Shown one piece after another: positions 1-12,799 of a stretch of DNA of 64,000 bases. This stretch comes from Chimonanthus salicifolius (taxonomy: Eukaryota; Streptophyta; Magnoliopsida; Laurales; Calycanthaceae): the NCBI GenBank assembly GCA_013350335.1, contig CM023537.1:46746111-46810110 (forward strand), given 5' to 3'. Below the pieces are notes generated by a model. That model had not been told where the DNA came from, searched no databases, and saw only the letters and a list, made by a program, of their open reading frames with translations. Position numbers and translations under genes: made by a program. Numbering within the stretch: the first letter of the stretch is position 1; every line of letters starts with the position of its first letter.

Positions 1-654
1 TTTTTTATAAAATATGACTTGGTTAAACTCTGACTTTCATGTACAAGATCCAAGCCCGACTCAAATTTTAATTTCGATATAATGATGTTTTTGGGTCTGA
101 AATGAGCTGGACATGAGGCAGAGGTTTTTTCATTTGTGGTTAGGGTTAGGGTTGTCCCAACAGAGAAAGTGACAAATTTTTTGAAATTTAGGTAGTTGGA
201 GAGTACCAGACATTCAACTCAATAATTTACGGAGCAATCGTATCTTTTCTTCAAATTGTAGGCAATCACTCTTGCTTTCCAAATTCCAATCCAAATGTTT
301 TAAGTCTAGACACTGATAGTGAGAAGTCACTAAACAAATAAGCAAAGCCTACAAATTGTGTTGAGCGAGTTCTCCTAACATTCCACACGCTGACCATCAA
401 TTCATAAATAAATAGTTAAACGTTGCAGGTTGCTTATTATCTACATAAATTTGGAGCACTGGGAATTCCTAAGATTAGGTATTCTGTGGGTTAGATATAT
501 ATGAGCTTGATGCTACTATCATTTATTATTTTTATAATTAAAGCTCACTAATCTCTCTTTTAAGTTATTCTTTGTATGACACATCGTGAAAATTTCACTT
601 CATATGAATCACTTTTAAGTGTGGTTGGTAGGAGGCAGACACTTTATATGAGTA

Positions 655-770
655 ACATTGATGGTGTAGTTCAACTGGTAATCTCCCGTCTCATGAAGCG
701 GGAGGTGTTAGGTTTGAATCTCCATGGCCTCATCACAGTTTCAACACATGTAAATTCAAAAAAAATAATT
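655..770 (+). repeat. tRNA-derived SINE-like element
   Basis: TAGTTCAACTGG resembles a tRNA A box. It is followed by a CTCCCG/CGGGAG stem enclosing CTCATGA, as in methionine tRNAs, and then GGTTTGAATCTCC as a degenerate B box. About 30 bp later comes an A-run. The loop is oversized and the acceptor stem does not close, so this is not a working tRNA gene. The A-rich tail suggests a SINE head. Confidence 0.4.
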
Positions 771-1859
771 ATAATGATTATTATCTTTTTCAATTTAGAA
801 AATTTTGAACAATTTTTCCTATTTTTTTAAACTAATGTAAACGGATCTCGAATATATCCTTCAAACTCATTAAATTTCATTATAAAATCCTCATCTTTTG
901 TTAATTAATTTTGCACAAATTTCCTCAATCTATTTTTCTATTTTAGCTATTTATTTGACATAATTTTATCTATTTTTTGCTTTCCAATATAAAAGTAAAT
1001 TACAACTGTTCAACGAACGAACGATTTAGATTTATTTGACACTAACATGAATGGTGTCTATAAATATAGATATAGTAGAAGAATTTGAAGGCTATAAAAG
1101 TCTAATCTAGAAAACGTGGAGGCATAAAAGTTGACCTCAACAAGATCTCGTTTAAGAGATCTAAATGAATAGTTTGGCTCAAATTTGAATTCGATTGTAA
1201 TTAAATATATAGTAATATTTCATGCATCTCATGTATGAATTTGATTGTAACTAAATAGTCTTAAGAAAGTCCTCCAACTTTCATTGTACTGCAAAAGATT
1301 ATAAATAAAGAGTGGCATTTATCAAATAAATTATTCTCATCCAAACTTAAGTTGAGATAGACCAATACGGACCCTCTTAGTTCTGTAGCACCAGAAAAAT
1401 TATATTGCCACCAATCCGAATCCTAGATAGATTATCCCATCTAACAATTCCACGTTTATTTTCCAAATCTAAGTAGTATTATATTGTGGAAAGTACACAG
1501 TGCATCTAATTTATTAGCAACCAGTGCAATCCAACAGCTAGGGTCCATCAATGGACCTTTCTTCCCATTCTAAATAACCATACCACAATTGGAATTGGTA
1601 GTGTAATCGGGTCCTAAATGGGTTAGGTGAAAAAGATGAGATGGGACTTATGTTAGCTAGCCTTTATCTGCTCTTCTCCGAGGACTTTGAATTTGGCATT
1701 TGACCGCCAACCCCAAAGGTAGAAGAATGGTAGCTGTGACTGTGATGTCCAAGTCTAGTAGCCTTCTGCTTAAAATGTTGAGGCCTGTGGCCTTTGCTAT
1801 TAAGTGAGTGTACCAACAGCTGAAAGTTGAGCAGTTTGAGTGAATTCAACCAAGATCAA
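771..1859. other. Upstream region of the first MATE gene
   Basis: AT-rich sequence with no gene or transposon ends that I can support. Short open frames here have no recognisable content. No convincing TATA box was fixed in front of the ATG at 1860. Confidence 0.5.
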
Positions 1860-4800
1860 ATGGGGGATGCAGCAAGAGAGCCGTTGATTGGATCGATCAT
1901 CAAGGCATCATCAGACGAAATCGAGTACCTGCTGGAGCAGGAACCAGTTCCATGCCGATCGCTTACACGTGCTGCAGCATGGGAGTCGAAGGTCCTGTGG
2001 ACCTTATCCGGTGCGACGATCATCGTTTCAATCTTCAATTTCATGCTCAGCTTGGTGACCCAGATGTTCTCTGGCCAACTGGGGGCCCTAGAGCTTGCTG
2101 GGGCATCAATAGCCAATGTAGGAATTCAAGGGCTTGCTTATGGAATTATGGTAACCACCAATGTCTCTCTTTAATCTCTGTTCTGTATCGAAGTGCAAGA
2201 ATTTCCAACTGGGCCAGTCCAGTAGATTTTGAAACATCGATGTTGTTATACATGCACATAATTCGAGCACCATCATTACTCTTGTCATTATCTAAGTATT
2301 TTATTCCATTGATCCATCTAGAATTGGTACTCATAATTAAATTTTGCAAATTTGTTTGTTTCTGTGTTGCACACCCATAATATAACTCGAACTCACAATT
2401 CTTATGATCGCAACAATCAATACTCGCATTCGGTTGGGCATTTAGCATCGAAACGAACAAAATTGCAATATCATTTAATGTCATTCTAAATCAAATCTCC
2501 CATTTGCATACTGTCCTTGCAGTTAGGCATGGCCAGTGCAGTGCAGACGGTGTGCGGCCAAGCCTACGGGGCAAAGAAGTACAGTGCAATGGGCATAATT
2601 TGCCAGAAGGCCATAATCCTACATTTAGGGGCAGCAGTAATCCTGTCTTTCCTCTATTGGTACGCCGGACCAGTTCTCCGAGCGATCGGCCAAGAGGCTG
2701 ATATTGCTGCTCAGGGTCAGATCTTCACGAGGGGTCTACTCCCACAACTCTATGCATTCGCCATAAATTGTCCAGTGCAAAGGTTCCTACAGGCCCAGAA
2801 CATTGTGAACCCCTTAGCTTACATGGCGGTCGGAGTGTTCTTGGTGCACACGCTACTCACATGGTTGGTTGTGATGGTTTTCAAGTATGGGCTATTAGGA
2901 GCTGCTCTTACTTTGAGCTTCTCGTGGTGGCTCTTAGTAGTCCTAACCTGCCTGTACGTAATATTCAGCCCAAACTGCAAGGAAACTTGGACTGGCTTCT
3001 CTGTCAGGGCCTTTGTTGGGCTTTGGTCTTATCTCAAGTTAACTGTGGCATCTGCTTTCATGCTATGGTATCAATCTTCCTCTCTCTCTCTCTTCATTCT
3101 GGTGATGGAAAGTGGGCCCTTTGCAAATTGGGTCCACTTCCTATAACTGCCCTATATCAAACATATCGAAGTTACATATGACTTCTTGTTTATGCAGCTT
3201 GGAGATCTGGTATTTCCAAGGGATTGTGCTAATTTCAGGCCTTCTTCCTAATGCTACAGTCTCACTCGATTCCATTTCTATCTGGTATGCAACATGTAAT
3301 CTGTTCTACACCTTTATTTTTTCATGGCTCCAGCTCCAGCAACTTTGCCATTTGCAACTCTTAAGCTCACTTCTATTGTGGATCATTTTTAGTGCTAAAA
3401 TTTATGTTATATATACTGATGTTGAACAAGCGTTGCTGGTTTATCTTTTGGGATTGAATGTTGTCTGGGCAGGGCCAGGGCCTATTTGACTGAAACATAA
3501 TCTTTAAAGTGAGCTTGGATTCTGTCACATATGTCTTGGTTGGGAAATTAGCCTGTTTGGCTGAAAACTGGAAGAGGCCAGCTAATACAACACTGAAGCT
3601 GGCAAAGGCCCAGTTCAGTTCTTTCCATCCCTAGGTAGACTATGATGCCTGTTCAAGGCCCCTACTTCTGTATAAGACTCTTGTACAGGCCCAGACCACT
3701 TCCATTCGGTTAGAGATTTACTATGTTGGAGTTGGACTGTGATATGCACCCTGGGCAAATGTTTTCAGCTTGATTCACAAAGGCTCAGCTTCAGGCCTAT
3801 GTCCATGTTAAGGAATAAGGAGCATTTGACAGATCCATTTCTCTATACTACATGGATAAACTCTGGCAAACCTAGATTAGTTCCTTACTGGAATCTTCAA
3901 CAAGTTGGTTTCTTAATAGGCGAGTCCTCGCAGTGTAACAAGTTCAGGCAAGCGTCACATGGCGCTTATTACCAATGATATTTCGGGGTAACAGATACAA
4001 TAGCTTGACAATTTCTAATAGGTGCAGCAGAAAGCAGTCTATATCTCAACCTCTAGTTTGCAGGTTTAGTCATTGAGTAAGGTCTAAACCAGAATAGACT
4101 TAGAAGTCTTAAATGTCTGCCAAATGGGACTTTAGTAGGATAACTTTTCGTAATCAATTTACAGAACAGAGTCCATTGATCTACTCAAAATTAATTCTTT
4201 GCTTTGGATGCTGACTTGTTTCCTTTATTTTGTTCTTAGCATGAATTACTTGAATTGGGACATGCAGTTTATGTTGGGCCTCAGCACAGCTGCCAGGTTT
4301 GTAATTGTCTGTGCCATAAAGCTATTTACTTAGACATGCAACAATGTTAAAATAAAACAATCTCTGTACATATGTTTCTGCTTTCATCTTTGAAAGGGTC
4401 AAAACCAACAGCTGTGGTAATTGACAAATTGTATTGCAGCTGATTTGATTTTCGAAACATCCTGAATGGACACCCTGTTAGTTCGAACCATACATTACCC
4501 ATTTATTTGTCCACAAATACAACACTAGTTGATAAATAAAATGTTTAACTAGTTTAACTAGTTTGCATATTTGAGAATCTAAAAGTCTAAAACTTTGAAT
4601 TTGCAGTGTTCGAGTTAGCAATGAGCTTGGGGCTCGCCGCCCGAAGTTAGCGAGGTTCTCTGTGATGGTCGTGGTTGGAACAAGTATCTTCCTCAGTATA
4701 ATTTTCAGTGCAATTGTCTTGGCATTTAAGACTCCGCTAAGTAAACTTTTTACAACCGACAAGGACGTTATTTCGGCAGTTTCAGACCTAACTCCATTGC

Positions 4801-5238
4801 TTGCCATCTCAGTATTTTTCAATGGAATCCAACCCATCCTATCAGGTTAGAAATTCAATTTCTATATATGGTTTGTCACAGTTGGCTATTAGTGTCATTA
4901 CTAATTTCATTTTACTAGTTTAAAGGTTGACTCCTTGGGGTAGTTTTGTTTACTACATCCCTATCTGAGTTACAGAAATTAATTAGGGATGTAAAACAAT
5001 CTAAAGCTGTCAATTCTAAACGAGAGAAGAGGGGTGTAGTATTAAGGATTATGTAATGGACTGGACTATTGGGTGATGATATGGTGACCATGTTGGCAAT
5101 GCAGGTGTGGCCATTGGCAGTGGATGGCAAGCACTTGTGGCATATGTAAATTTAGGCACTTACTACATCATTGGTCTCCCAATTGGATGTGCAGTTGGTT
5201 TCAAAACAAGCCTAAGGGAAGCAGTAAGCATCAACAAA

Positions 5239-5283
<45 letters not shown>

Positions 5284-6856
5284 CAGTTATTAAGATTTGA
5301 GACCCTTGATATGATGTACCCTACCCTACCTCAGGAAAAGCTGATAAATAGAAGGATTGGTGTATTAAAAGATGAAAAAAGAATTTGCATGATTGGGGCC
5401 TTCCATTGCAACATACTTTTAGCTTGTTCCTCATTATTGTGACCCGAATCTGAATGACTCAACCTGAGCTTTATGTTGTTTGAATGGGGCACAAACTGGA
5501 TTGGGGCTGAAATTTCTCAAACGGACTTCTCTTTTGTGGGCTTTGAATTAGTCCTCGGCATGACCCAAGATGACTAGACCCAACCATTCAGAAAATACTT
5601 CTTGAAGGATTGGATTGTTTGGCTGTTCAACTTTCGCTCGACTGCCACGCAGAAATACACATTTAACTTCTGCTCAACTTTTCTTTTTATGCGTGGAACA
5701 ATAGGAGTCAGACTACTCCTCTCGTGGATCCATCCATTTGGACCTCCAGAGCCCCCCCTAGAGCCATTAGTTTCTTTTAGATTGCTGGCCTCGAGAAGAT
5801 TCTTACTCAAGACAACTTGCGCAAGCATGGAAGGGTATTAGTCAGTACTTGTCCTCTGTGCCTTCTTGCCTCTGAAGATATTGACCACCTTTTCATCCAT
5901 TGCTCCTTCACGACTTCCATTTGAAATGTCATCTTGGATAAGTTCAACATTCAGTTGACTATGTCTTCCTTAGTCGCTAACTGTCCTTCACGTGGAAGAT
6001 TTTTAATATGTCCTCTAGGTGCATCATTTTGTGGCGTATGACCCTTTTCGCCTCCATGGGGTATATGGTGGGAGTGCAATAATAGAGTTTTCGGAATAAT
6101 GCTGAAAGTCCCCATAGTGTTGGCAATGAAGTCCTTGCCAAATGTGCTGCATGGGCATCTTCCCTTACTAACTTTCCAGCATTATTCTATTACTGACATG
6201 ATGCATGCCTAGAAAGAGTGTATTGTCCTTTTCTATTTCCTTTTGTCCTTTAGGGGTATCCTTTTTGGGTGTAAGGTGCTGTTTGTTTTTTCCTTTTCAT
6301 TATACTCTCTTTTTGCACCTCTAGTGCTTTTAATATATTATGCTTCACATTTCAAAAAAAAAAAAAAGCTTACTGCTCAACTTTAACCCAACCCAACTGA
6401 CCTGCACAAAATTCACACTTCTGCTAAATAATGAGGGCCAAAAGTTAAACCTGGCTAAACTCCTAATCCACAGGCCTAATCCAGGAGACAGACCAACTCG
6501 GCCCATTGCCAAAACTAGTTTAAGATTTAAGTGATGATGATTATAGATATTTGGAACTGGGGATACTTGGTTCATTCTCATGTGGCTGAAATACTCTTGT
6601 CAGGGCATTTGGTGGGGAATGATTTTTGGAGTTTTCCTACAAACCGTTGCTCTCATTGTCTTGACTGTCAGGACAAACTGGAGTGTAGAGGTAGCTACCT
6701 CAACTCCCTTATCTATTACATCTTTGATTCTCTTTCTATACATACGTCTATTAAGCTAACCTGCTTCCTCTGTTTTCTTAGGTTGAGAAAGCCGTTGATC
6801 GCCTAAGACATTCAGCAGATGATGATAAACTGGACATAGTGAACACAGTTGCATGA
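1860..6856 (+). CDS. TT12/DTX41-like MATE transporter, 8 exons, intact
   Basis: Exons 1860-2150, 2523-3067, 3198-3284, 4240-4296, 4607-4845, 5105-5223, 6604-6690 and 6782-6856 join to 1500 nt, or 499 residues plus TGA. All introns are GT-AG and the reading frame is unbroken. Landmarks are [12 protein letters not shown] in exon 1, [20 protein letters not shown] at about residues 98-117, [14 protein letters not shown] in exon 2, a Cys codon split across exons 2/3 giving [27 protein letters not shown] across exons 3/4, RVSNELGA near 329-336 and [15 protein letters not shown] across exons 5/6. Hydrophobic segments through all large exons fit the 12-helix MATE fold. TT12/DTX41 is a tonoplast flavonoid/H+ antiporter of about 507 residues; the same role here is inferred from similarity. 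Oddities: NELGA is followed by RRP where relatives have GHP or GNP, and FKTSL is followed by REA. The start is the first in-frame ATG and aligns with the start of the paralogue. A LINE fragment lies in intron 6. Confidence 0.9.
5240..5279 (+). repeat. CT microsatellite in MATE intron 6
   Basis: An uninterrupted CT/TC run of about 38 bp lies shortly after the donor of intron 6 (5224). Confidence 0.9.
5682..6372 (+). mobile_element. 5'-truncated L1-type LINE in MATE intron 6
   Basis: Remains of the RT zinc-binding (zf-RVT) region read [20 protein letters not shown] and then [12 protein letters not shown] at about 5790-5920. Downstream WWECNNRVF matches the usual end of plant L1 ORF2. A 3' tail with an A-run ends at 6367. 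CTGCTCAACTTT occurs at 5670-5681 and again at 6373-6384; with one gap and one mismatch the match extends to the poly-A, as a target-site duplication would. It has the same orientation as the host gene and lies wholly within the intron. Confidence 0.75.
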
Positions 6857-8160
6857 TGATTGTTCCATGTCCCATTGGAAGTTTTGTACTTGAGGGGTTT
6901 AAAATTTCTGCCACGCCGAGTTTTGAGCTTGGCCACTAGTTTTGGTTTATTTTATTGAATCACCACCATTTGAGTAGAGAGGATATATGAATGAAATTTC
7001 TTTTCACTTTGCTTTTGCTTTGTTCAGTAGGCTAAGAATAGAGTTGGGAGTTGATTCCATGATTAGGAGAAAATTTGTGTTAAATGCAATGATTGGAAAT
7101 CAGATTGATATAGAAGAAGGAATTCATGACATGGTGTTTTGAAAGCAATAATTTAAGGTCCTATTGGTAACAAAGGAAGTAGCAGGCTCCACTACTCTGT
7201 CCAAACTGGAACTTATCAGGATGGATGCTGGGAACATGTGAAAGAAAATGGGAATTTAGGAAACCATAGAGTTGGTATATTGGCGAGGAATCCGCTTTAG
7301 GAAGTGGGAGTCCTGAATTTGAATTTCATCTCACTTCAAAAAGCAATTTGCCCTAGTTTTACCTAATTTGTACAAGCAGAGAGGCTTGCACATTACTCGA
7401 GAAAGAGGCCATGGACACCTCCATAAAAAAATAGAGAATTTTGAAAAGTTTGGAGACTGCAATACACACCCCCAGCAGAACTGCTTTTATTTCATAAAAA
7501 TTGAGTTATGGGAATTGATTGGTAGTATTAGAAAATTGACTTTTAAACTGATGCAACTGGCCCACTAAATACAAGCAAATGAGATTGATTTGAAATGCCA
7601 TGTCAAATTCTCACATTATAATCTATAATAATAACTTTTTATCTCTAAACTCTTGCACCCAATAATTTGACGCCCACTTTAGCCAATGCGTCACATTATT
7701 GAAAAAGTTAAGCACAAATGCGAGGCTTTGAGAAACATGTCTTAATTTAATATATGAATCAATACTTTTTTTAAATTGGCAATTTTGGCAGGAAATATCT
7801 CAAAAGTTGTGAATTAGGATAAGTATGCCCTCAAAAATAATTATTGGATCAAGGTCCCTTGTGTGCCTGGTCAGACCTTTTTGGATCAAATTGCCCTCAT
7901 TTCATAGAGGACTGCACAAATGGCAGATGTGACTGCCTTTTTAGAAGTACAAACATAGACGGAGGACAGTTGTGACTTCTGCGCTAGTATTATAAGTATG
8001 GGCGCTAGATCTACTACATATATGTAGCACTCATTGTTTTTTCCTTATATATATATATATATCTCTTTCTCTCTTCATTCCACACTGAACTCTTTTCCTT
8101 TTTTTTCTGCTTGCAAATCCGCACTTTGCCCTGTTATTTTCTTGGTTAACAGCATATACA
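6857..8160. other. Downstream region of the first MATE gene
   Basis: 3' untranslated and intergenic sequence. No gene, RNA or transposon boundary could be supported. A TA run lies at about 8046-8060. Confidence 0.45.
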
Positions 8161-8164
8161 CTTG

Positions 8165-8265
8165 CTGTTATTATAGTCCAATAGTAAAACTATTTGTTTC
8201 TCATGTTGGTGACTTGGATTCAAATCCTTCACATAATTTTTATTTTTTCCATTTTACCCTCTTTT
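8165..8265 (+). repeat. Possible second tRNA-like SINE fragment
   Basis: TCTCATG, an anticodon-loop-like motif, is followed 12 bp later by GGATTCAAATCC (8217-8228), a good B box. A T-rich stretch follows. The A box is weak, so the call is tentative. Confidence 0.3.
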
Positions 8266-10444
8266 TTTTTGAAAAACTAAGTAGTAATTCAGAAGCATTC
8301 ATTTGTCTGAGTTCGATCTAAATAAACGGGTTTGAAAAAAGATTTTTTGTTCGACAGGTCGAACTTGGACTTTTAAACTCGTTTATTTTTTTAAGTTCAA
8401 GCATAGTTAAGTACGAGCTCAACAAATTAATTTGCTGAAATTTACCAACTCTAGAGGGAGACAAACAACTAATGCTTCAATTTAATTCAGTAAATTCATA
8501 TGTGTCTCTACAATGTCTGGATTGAACCTCAATTTATAGACATTATTTCAACTAAGAAATGAAAAAAATAAATTCAAATCTGCTGTGCCTGACGTCCCAG
8601 ATTGCTCAGATTTGGGCCTGCTGTAAATGGCCACTTCTTTCCCTAATTAAATGAATTATAAAAGGAAGAAAGAATTACACAAAGTCTGCTGTGAACTCAT
8701 GCCAGATCTGGCCCAATTCTGGGTCAATTGCAGCCGTTGATTGCCCCCTTTTGTTTTTGAAAAGTCCATTTCGTCTAGACCTAGATCCTGCTGATCGTGC
8801 TTTCTTCTTCTTCATAAACTTCCATCTTCAAATTATATTTGCCGATGGTTTTAAGGGTTCAGAAACGCCTCAAACTGGTCTATATCTTCTGTTCTGTTCA
8901 TCGACTGACCTAAAATTAGTCCCATATCAGAGCCCAAATTAAATTGGTTTACTCTGTGGTCAACATTGACTGGATTTTTTTTCCAGCCATTGATTGGATT
9001 TTTTGCTGTTTTAAAACAGATCTACACTTGGTCCGCATCCAGTCCTAAAGTACCAGTGCTCGAGGAAGGTAACACCTTTCATTTTTGGGCCGGGCCCAAA
9101 CCGTCCATGCACTGCCATGTTTTTAAGTTGCTGTTTTTTGAGTGAGTCAGGCCACGTAAGCATCCAACATGTCCTCAGCTGAGGTGCATTTCGTGGGCCC
9201 ACTTGATTGGTCCCAACTGAGCTTAGTTTCGTGGGCTTTCAAGGCCCAAAACTGATTTAAATTGGCTTCATCCATGGTGCAAGTGGGTCCACTAGGTTGC
9301 GTTTGAGGTCTTCTCTTCCCTCCAATTCTAAAATTATTTTGGAGAGGAAATTTATCAAATTAGGCTTCATGGCCCTGTTCTTGTCTAATGAGCCTTCCCC
9401 GATCTTGTTCGGTACGATTGAGCTTCAGATGGCCGCATCATGAACATTGGTTATTATGCTGGGTAACTAACCAAGTCCTTCAAAATGAAAATATTTTTGT
9501 TACAATTTGACCATATATATATAACAATTCTCTCCTAAGAAGTGCTCTCATTAGACTTTCATGTAAACTTTAGCTCGTGGGATCCATAGTAGATCTAATA
9601 GATTCAATTCTCCTCTTACACTCACCGATTTGACACCAGCTTGACTTCAAAAGTCTATTGTCTCTCAAGTTTTCTTTCTTTTTGTTCAATCGCTTTTCCT
9701 AAACTCTTGGAGTAAGTAACCAATTTTCTTTTCACTCAACTGTGGTGATTCAATATTTGGATATGATTTTAGAGTCGGGGCTCAATAGGAAAAAAAACAA
9801 AGCTACCACCACTGCTTCGATGAATTAGGTGAGGATTGTTAGAAATTCTCATAGGTCATGCAAAAAAAAAAATTCCATTTTTAGATAACAAAGAGAACTA
9901 AACAATACTTTAGTGGCGAAGAAAGCCCCAGAGATTCGATTGGAAATTAGAAATGTTGAAGTGAACTATGACATATATTGGATAAATGAGAAATTTTGAG
10001 AGCCTTAAAAACATTGCTTCTCTTATTCAATTAATATAAGAGTTCACAGGCATTATAAAGAAGCAAAGTCCTCTCAAACCTACCCATCCATATAAATCCA
10101 AATGGCACTAATTGGCCGTTTGCACCAAACTTAATGCGAACTTGTTCTTGCAAAACTTATAGTGTTTTTGACATTAATCTTTCACTACAAGTTGGATTTT
10201 GATGATTCTTATTGTATTAGAAAATAACTTATAGAATTTACAAAATGTTCATCTCGATATATCGTTTATTCATTATGTCGGTCCACGTGTTGAGTAATCA
10301 AATTCATATAAATCTTATGATCACTTTGATTGACATCCATGAGTTTATTCAAGGATCAATCAACAAATGTTTTTGAGTTTTGAGTATGCCTAGCTCCAAG
10401 TATGAAACCTTGATTCTGACCGTTGTCACATGTCCTAATTATGA
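8266..10444. other. Intergenic sequence without recognised features
   Basis: Mixed-composition sequence with only chance open frames. I found no terminal repeats or protein motifs that I would defend. Confidence 0.45.
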
Positions 10445-11211
10445 AGGATGCGTTTGGATGGGAGAATTTAAAGCAGGAGAACTTCTCATAGTGTCTTCTG
10501 GTATAAGAGAACTGAGGAAAAGATGAGTGTATCCTGCTAAGGGTCGAGACAACAACATTCTTCTAATAGATGAGAAGTGAGGAGAAATTGTGATGACCCG
10601 ATCCTTTAGCATGGTATTGTCTGATTTGGCCCCATGGACCTACACGGATTTGTATTGAGCCCAAGGCGTCACTCTTGGGCCCAAAAGGCCTCATGCTATA
10701 TGAGGGTGTTCCCTCTCTTATAACCTCCCTCACATGCTAACTCCTGGACGGTATGGGACAAAGTCCCTGCCGCCCAAGCATGTGTATTACAATCCACCCC
10801 CTTTTAAGACCAGAGCCATCCTTGGCTTTGCCACATCACACATACAGTCACACCAGAGGGCCCACACAGGTAGAGAGTTGAATGGTGCTCTGGTACCATT
10901 TGAGACGACCTGATCCTCTAGCATAATATTCTTCGCTTTGAGCCCTATAGACCCACACGAATTTATATTGAGTCCAAGGCATCACTCTTGAGCCCAAAAG
11001 GCCTCATGCTATAGCGGGTGTTCCTTCTCTTATAACCCCCCTCACATACTATCTCTTGGATGGTATGGGACAAAGTCCCTGCATCCCAAGCATCGGTATT
11101 ACAAAAATATATGTTTTATGTGGGCTCTTTTTTCTCTTCCCCTTTTCTAAACAAGAGAACTCAAAGTTTTCCAGGAGAAGTCTCTTACTTCTCCTATCCA
11201 AACACGACCAA
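10445..11211. mobile_element. MITE-like element with terminal inverted repeats, split by a TRIM
   Basis: The left end GGATGCGTTTGGATGGGAGA (10447 on) and the right end TCTCCTATCCAAACACGACC (to about 11211) are inverted repeats with a few mismatches. About 250 bp of element DNA remains once the TRIM at 10589-11103 is removed. No clean target duplication was found, so the superfamily is open. Confidence 0.55.
10589..11103 (-). mobile_element. Complete TRIM retrotransposon, minus orientation
   Basis: Two 203-bp direct repeats (10589-10791 and 10901-11103) begin TG and end CA. Read on the minus strand, the 5' LTR is followed two bases later by TGGTACCAGAGC (complement of 10887-10898), a near-match to the initiator-Met tRNA primer site. 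AAAAGGGGGTGGAT just before the 3' LTR is a good polypurine tract. The internal part is 109 bp with no coding capacity. The flanks GAAAT and AAAAT match at four of five bases, as an aged target duplication would. Confidence 0.85.
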
Positions 11212-11883
11212 AGGAAATGCTAAGCCAAGTCTACTTTTTTGGATTTTTTTTTCACGTGTTAGACTATGATTTAGCAACAGTGAGCCAACGGTGACCATCA
11301 TGCATTTTATCACTTTGACTCAAAAATTCATGTTCTCGCATCTTACTATTAACGCATGACTCTTTTCATGCCGTGTACAAAAATATAGGTATATACTTAG
11401 CACGTCACTCTATAAATATAGTATAAAGAGCGATTAAACTTATATCATTGAATTGAATGGTATATTAAGATTAATTATATACTAATTTATATACATAAAA
11501 AATATAAATATAAAATATGATACATAATGTGGATTTATTTAAATTTAGACACATAAAGAAACTATATTTTATATGTATTTGCATATTTACCATTTCAAAA
11601 ATGTATGTCCATATTTATAAACTAACATTTGACCAAAATGAGTCTCATCTAAAGTGTAAATATCGACTACCCTATAACTATTACATAAGTGCCTAAGAAT
11701 ATTTTACATTCAAAAACAATTTAAAGTCATCAAAATTATGAGAGCCAATAAAACATGGTTTCTATGATTGGATGGAGTGAGTTTTATGGGATTCTATATT
11801 TACGTTATGATTTATAGTGGGCCGTTGAATGAAGTGAAAGTGTGTGTATTTGAGGGAAGTGGTGATATCTCTCAAGGGGATTC
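11212..11883. other. AT-rich intergenic stretch
   Basis: Very AT-rich between about 11380 and 11760. Nothing else recognised. Confidence 0.45.
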
Positions 11884-12781
11884 TGTTAGGAATAATATGC
11901 AGAAAAATAATCACAACACAAACATAAAATAAACAAATACACCATAAAAATTAGACATCGGGATTTACGTGGTTCAACAAAGATTTACCTACGTCCATGA
12001 AGCGACTGAATCCACTGTGAGAGTAAAGAGAGAAAGATCCCTACAAGATATAATATGAATGATTCTTTGAGTTTTAGTCCCAAACTCAAGACTCAAGTCC
12101 CTTTTACAATACACCGTTGCTACCCGCAACTAAACCCCAATCGTTCCTCTCTATCTTGCACTCTCAATCCCAAAAGAATGAGTCCTTTTTCTATCCTGCT
12201 CTCTGATGTGCTTCCTTATGCTTCCCTATATCACCTTGGTGTTGTGTGTAGAATATCCAAGCACATCATCATGTGTGTGAGTTCTGCACTATATACAACC
12301 AACAAAAAACTCCCTCTGTCAAGCCTCCTCCAATGCCTGTTTTCTCCATACCACACACATTTGTATTCCTATGCTTTTTTGCCTCAAAGCATAGCCTCCA
12401 CTAAGTATTCTTTGCATGAAAATGACCTTTGCATACAAGCGTCTCCTCTGCAGAGTGTTATCCAACATATGTGGCCAAAGGTCCCTCCTCCATGCTGCAT
12501 CCGGCTGAAAGGTCAAGAGGCACAAAAGGCCGAGAGGCCTACACCATGTGCATGTTCTCTGTGCGGCCAAGCCACCACCAAACATAACACACGTCCTTAT
12601 CTCTTATATGCGCTGGAGACAACCAAATTCTGAGATTTTCTTTCTCTCTCCACACGTCAAAATTGTCGTGTCAATCACCAAGATTTTCTCTATTTTTAAT
12701 GCCATGTACACATCACTTGCATGGAACACTTCATAATGTCATGTACACATCCTGTCTTTCCTATTTCCTTGCAGTCCAACG
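11884..12781 (-). mobile_element. Probable Copia-type LTR, minus orientation
   Basis: It starts TGTTAGGAATAATATGCAG and has TTACGTGGTTCAACAAAG with CCTACGTCCA about 85-110 bp in. The LTRs at 16358 and, reversed, at 39419 share this arrangement. A plausible far end is GTCCAACG at about 12781. No target duplication was found, so the right boundary is uncertain and this may be a solo LTR. Confidence 0.4.
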
Positions 12782-12799
12782 CTGGCATGCCATGTCCAT

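Noticed and set aside
139..155. GGTTAGGGTTAGGG, telomere-like
   Set aside because: Only about two TTAGGG-type units and no TTTAGGG array; consistent with chance.
660..727. A functional tRNA gene
   Set aside because: Oversized anticodon loop, no closing acceptor stem and a degenerate B box; treated as a SINE-like head.
12055..12633. 192-codon open frame
   Set aside because: It lies in LTR-like sequence, has no recognisable domain and starts at a random position in low-complexity pyrimidine-rich DNA.
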